From an uncultured Bacteroidales bacterium (lineage in GTDB: Bacteria; Bacteroidota; Bacteroidia; Bacteroidales; Bacteroidaceae), in the NCBI GenBank assembly GCA_937914945.1, contig CALGJF010000042.1, forward strand, positions 1 through 35,798: a stretch of 35,798 bases of DNA. Direction: 5' to 3'. The position numbers were made by a program, and so were the translations under genes. Under the pieces are notes generated by a model. That model made no database searches. It was not told the origin of the DNA and saw only the letters and a list, made by a program, of their open reading frames with translations. Each line of letters begins with the position of its first letter. Position 1 is the stretch's first letter. Positions 35,747 through 35,798 of the stretch are shown here, in pieces.

Positions 35747-35798
35747 GGTGCCATAGCTCAGTTGGTAGAGCAAAGGACTGAAAATCCTTGTGTCCCCG
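35747..35798 (+). tRNA. tRNA-Phe (anticodon GAA), cut by the window end
   Basis: The first 52 bases are present: acceptor GGTGCCA, D arm GCTCAGTTGGTAGAGC and anticodon arm AAGGA-CTGAAAA-TCCTT with GAA. The T arm and 3' end lie outside the window. It is divergent from the tRNA-Gly-tRNA-Pro operon. Confidence 0.93.

Overview
The window is about 35.8 kb of a Bacteroidales (Bacteroidota) chromosome. The evidence is the rpoB-rpoC pair with Bacteroidota-type sequences, several TTG/TTTG-N19-20-TAnnTTTG promoters (the phylum-specific -33/-7 pattern), a glycine-lipid acyltransferase pair (glsA-glsB), a dut-TPR-DUF4292-EnvC cluster, an argR-GNAT-argG-argC-argD cluster, a stand-alone myo-inositol-phosphate synthase, and tRNA genes without an encoded CCA. 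The genus cannot be fixed from the sequence alone.

Left part (1-13000, all + strand): the 3' half of rpoB, rpoC and a strong terminator; then glsA-glsB (acyl-glycine lipids). A gene-free stretch follows with a 101-bp tandem duplication of a large palindrome and one copy of a dispersed TGTCAT...ATGACA element. Next is the cell-envelope run dut, a 582-aa TPR protein, a DUF4292 lipoprotein and an EnvC-like murein-hydrolase activator with a degenerate LytM domain.

Middle (13000-27000): a two-repeat lipoprotein gene is flanked by a perfect 225-bp direct repeat that carries its own 3' end, a bidirectional terminator and the 3' end of argD; the left copy is a relic containing an internally deleted argD fragment. 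On the - strand follow the arginine genes (argR, a GNAT that may supply the missing N-acylglutamate synthase, argG, argC, argD), then ino1 and a three-gene unit (membrane protein, secreted two-domain NTF2-like protein, lpdA). Divergently on + are an EFR1-type flavodoxin/ferredoxin protein, a secreted TPR protein and an unknown 419-aa four-helix membrane protein with its own promoter and terminator.

Right part (about 27070-35418) is clearly more AT-rich and is an integrated mobile element of the IME/plasmid type, inserted beside a tRNA-Pro(CGG) gene. It carries a Panacea (DUF4065) antitoxin with a GNAT-like partner, a small NUMOD-like protein, a Rep_trans-family replication initiator/relaxase broken by one in-frame TAG, two unrecognised co-directional genes (one soluble, one membrane/coiled-coil), an XRE repressor followed by an unrecognised 397-aa membrane protein, a small serine resolvase, a 46-aa protein and a large serine recombinase. 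The recombinase reading frame runs through the terminator of the host tRNA operon and stops inside the tRNA-Pro gene. The cargo genes at 30264-32772 are the best candidates for an undescribed system.

The window ends with tRNA-Gly(CCC)-tRNA-Pro(CGG) on - and the start of tRNA-Phe(GAA) on +. No rRNA, CRISPR array or classical IS transposase was seen.
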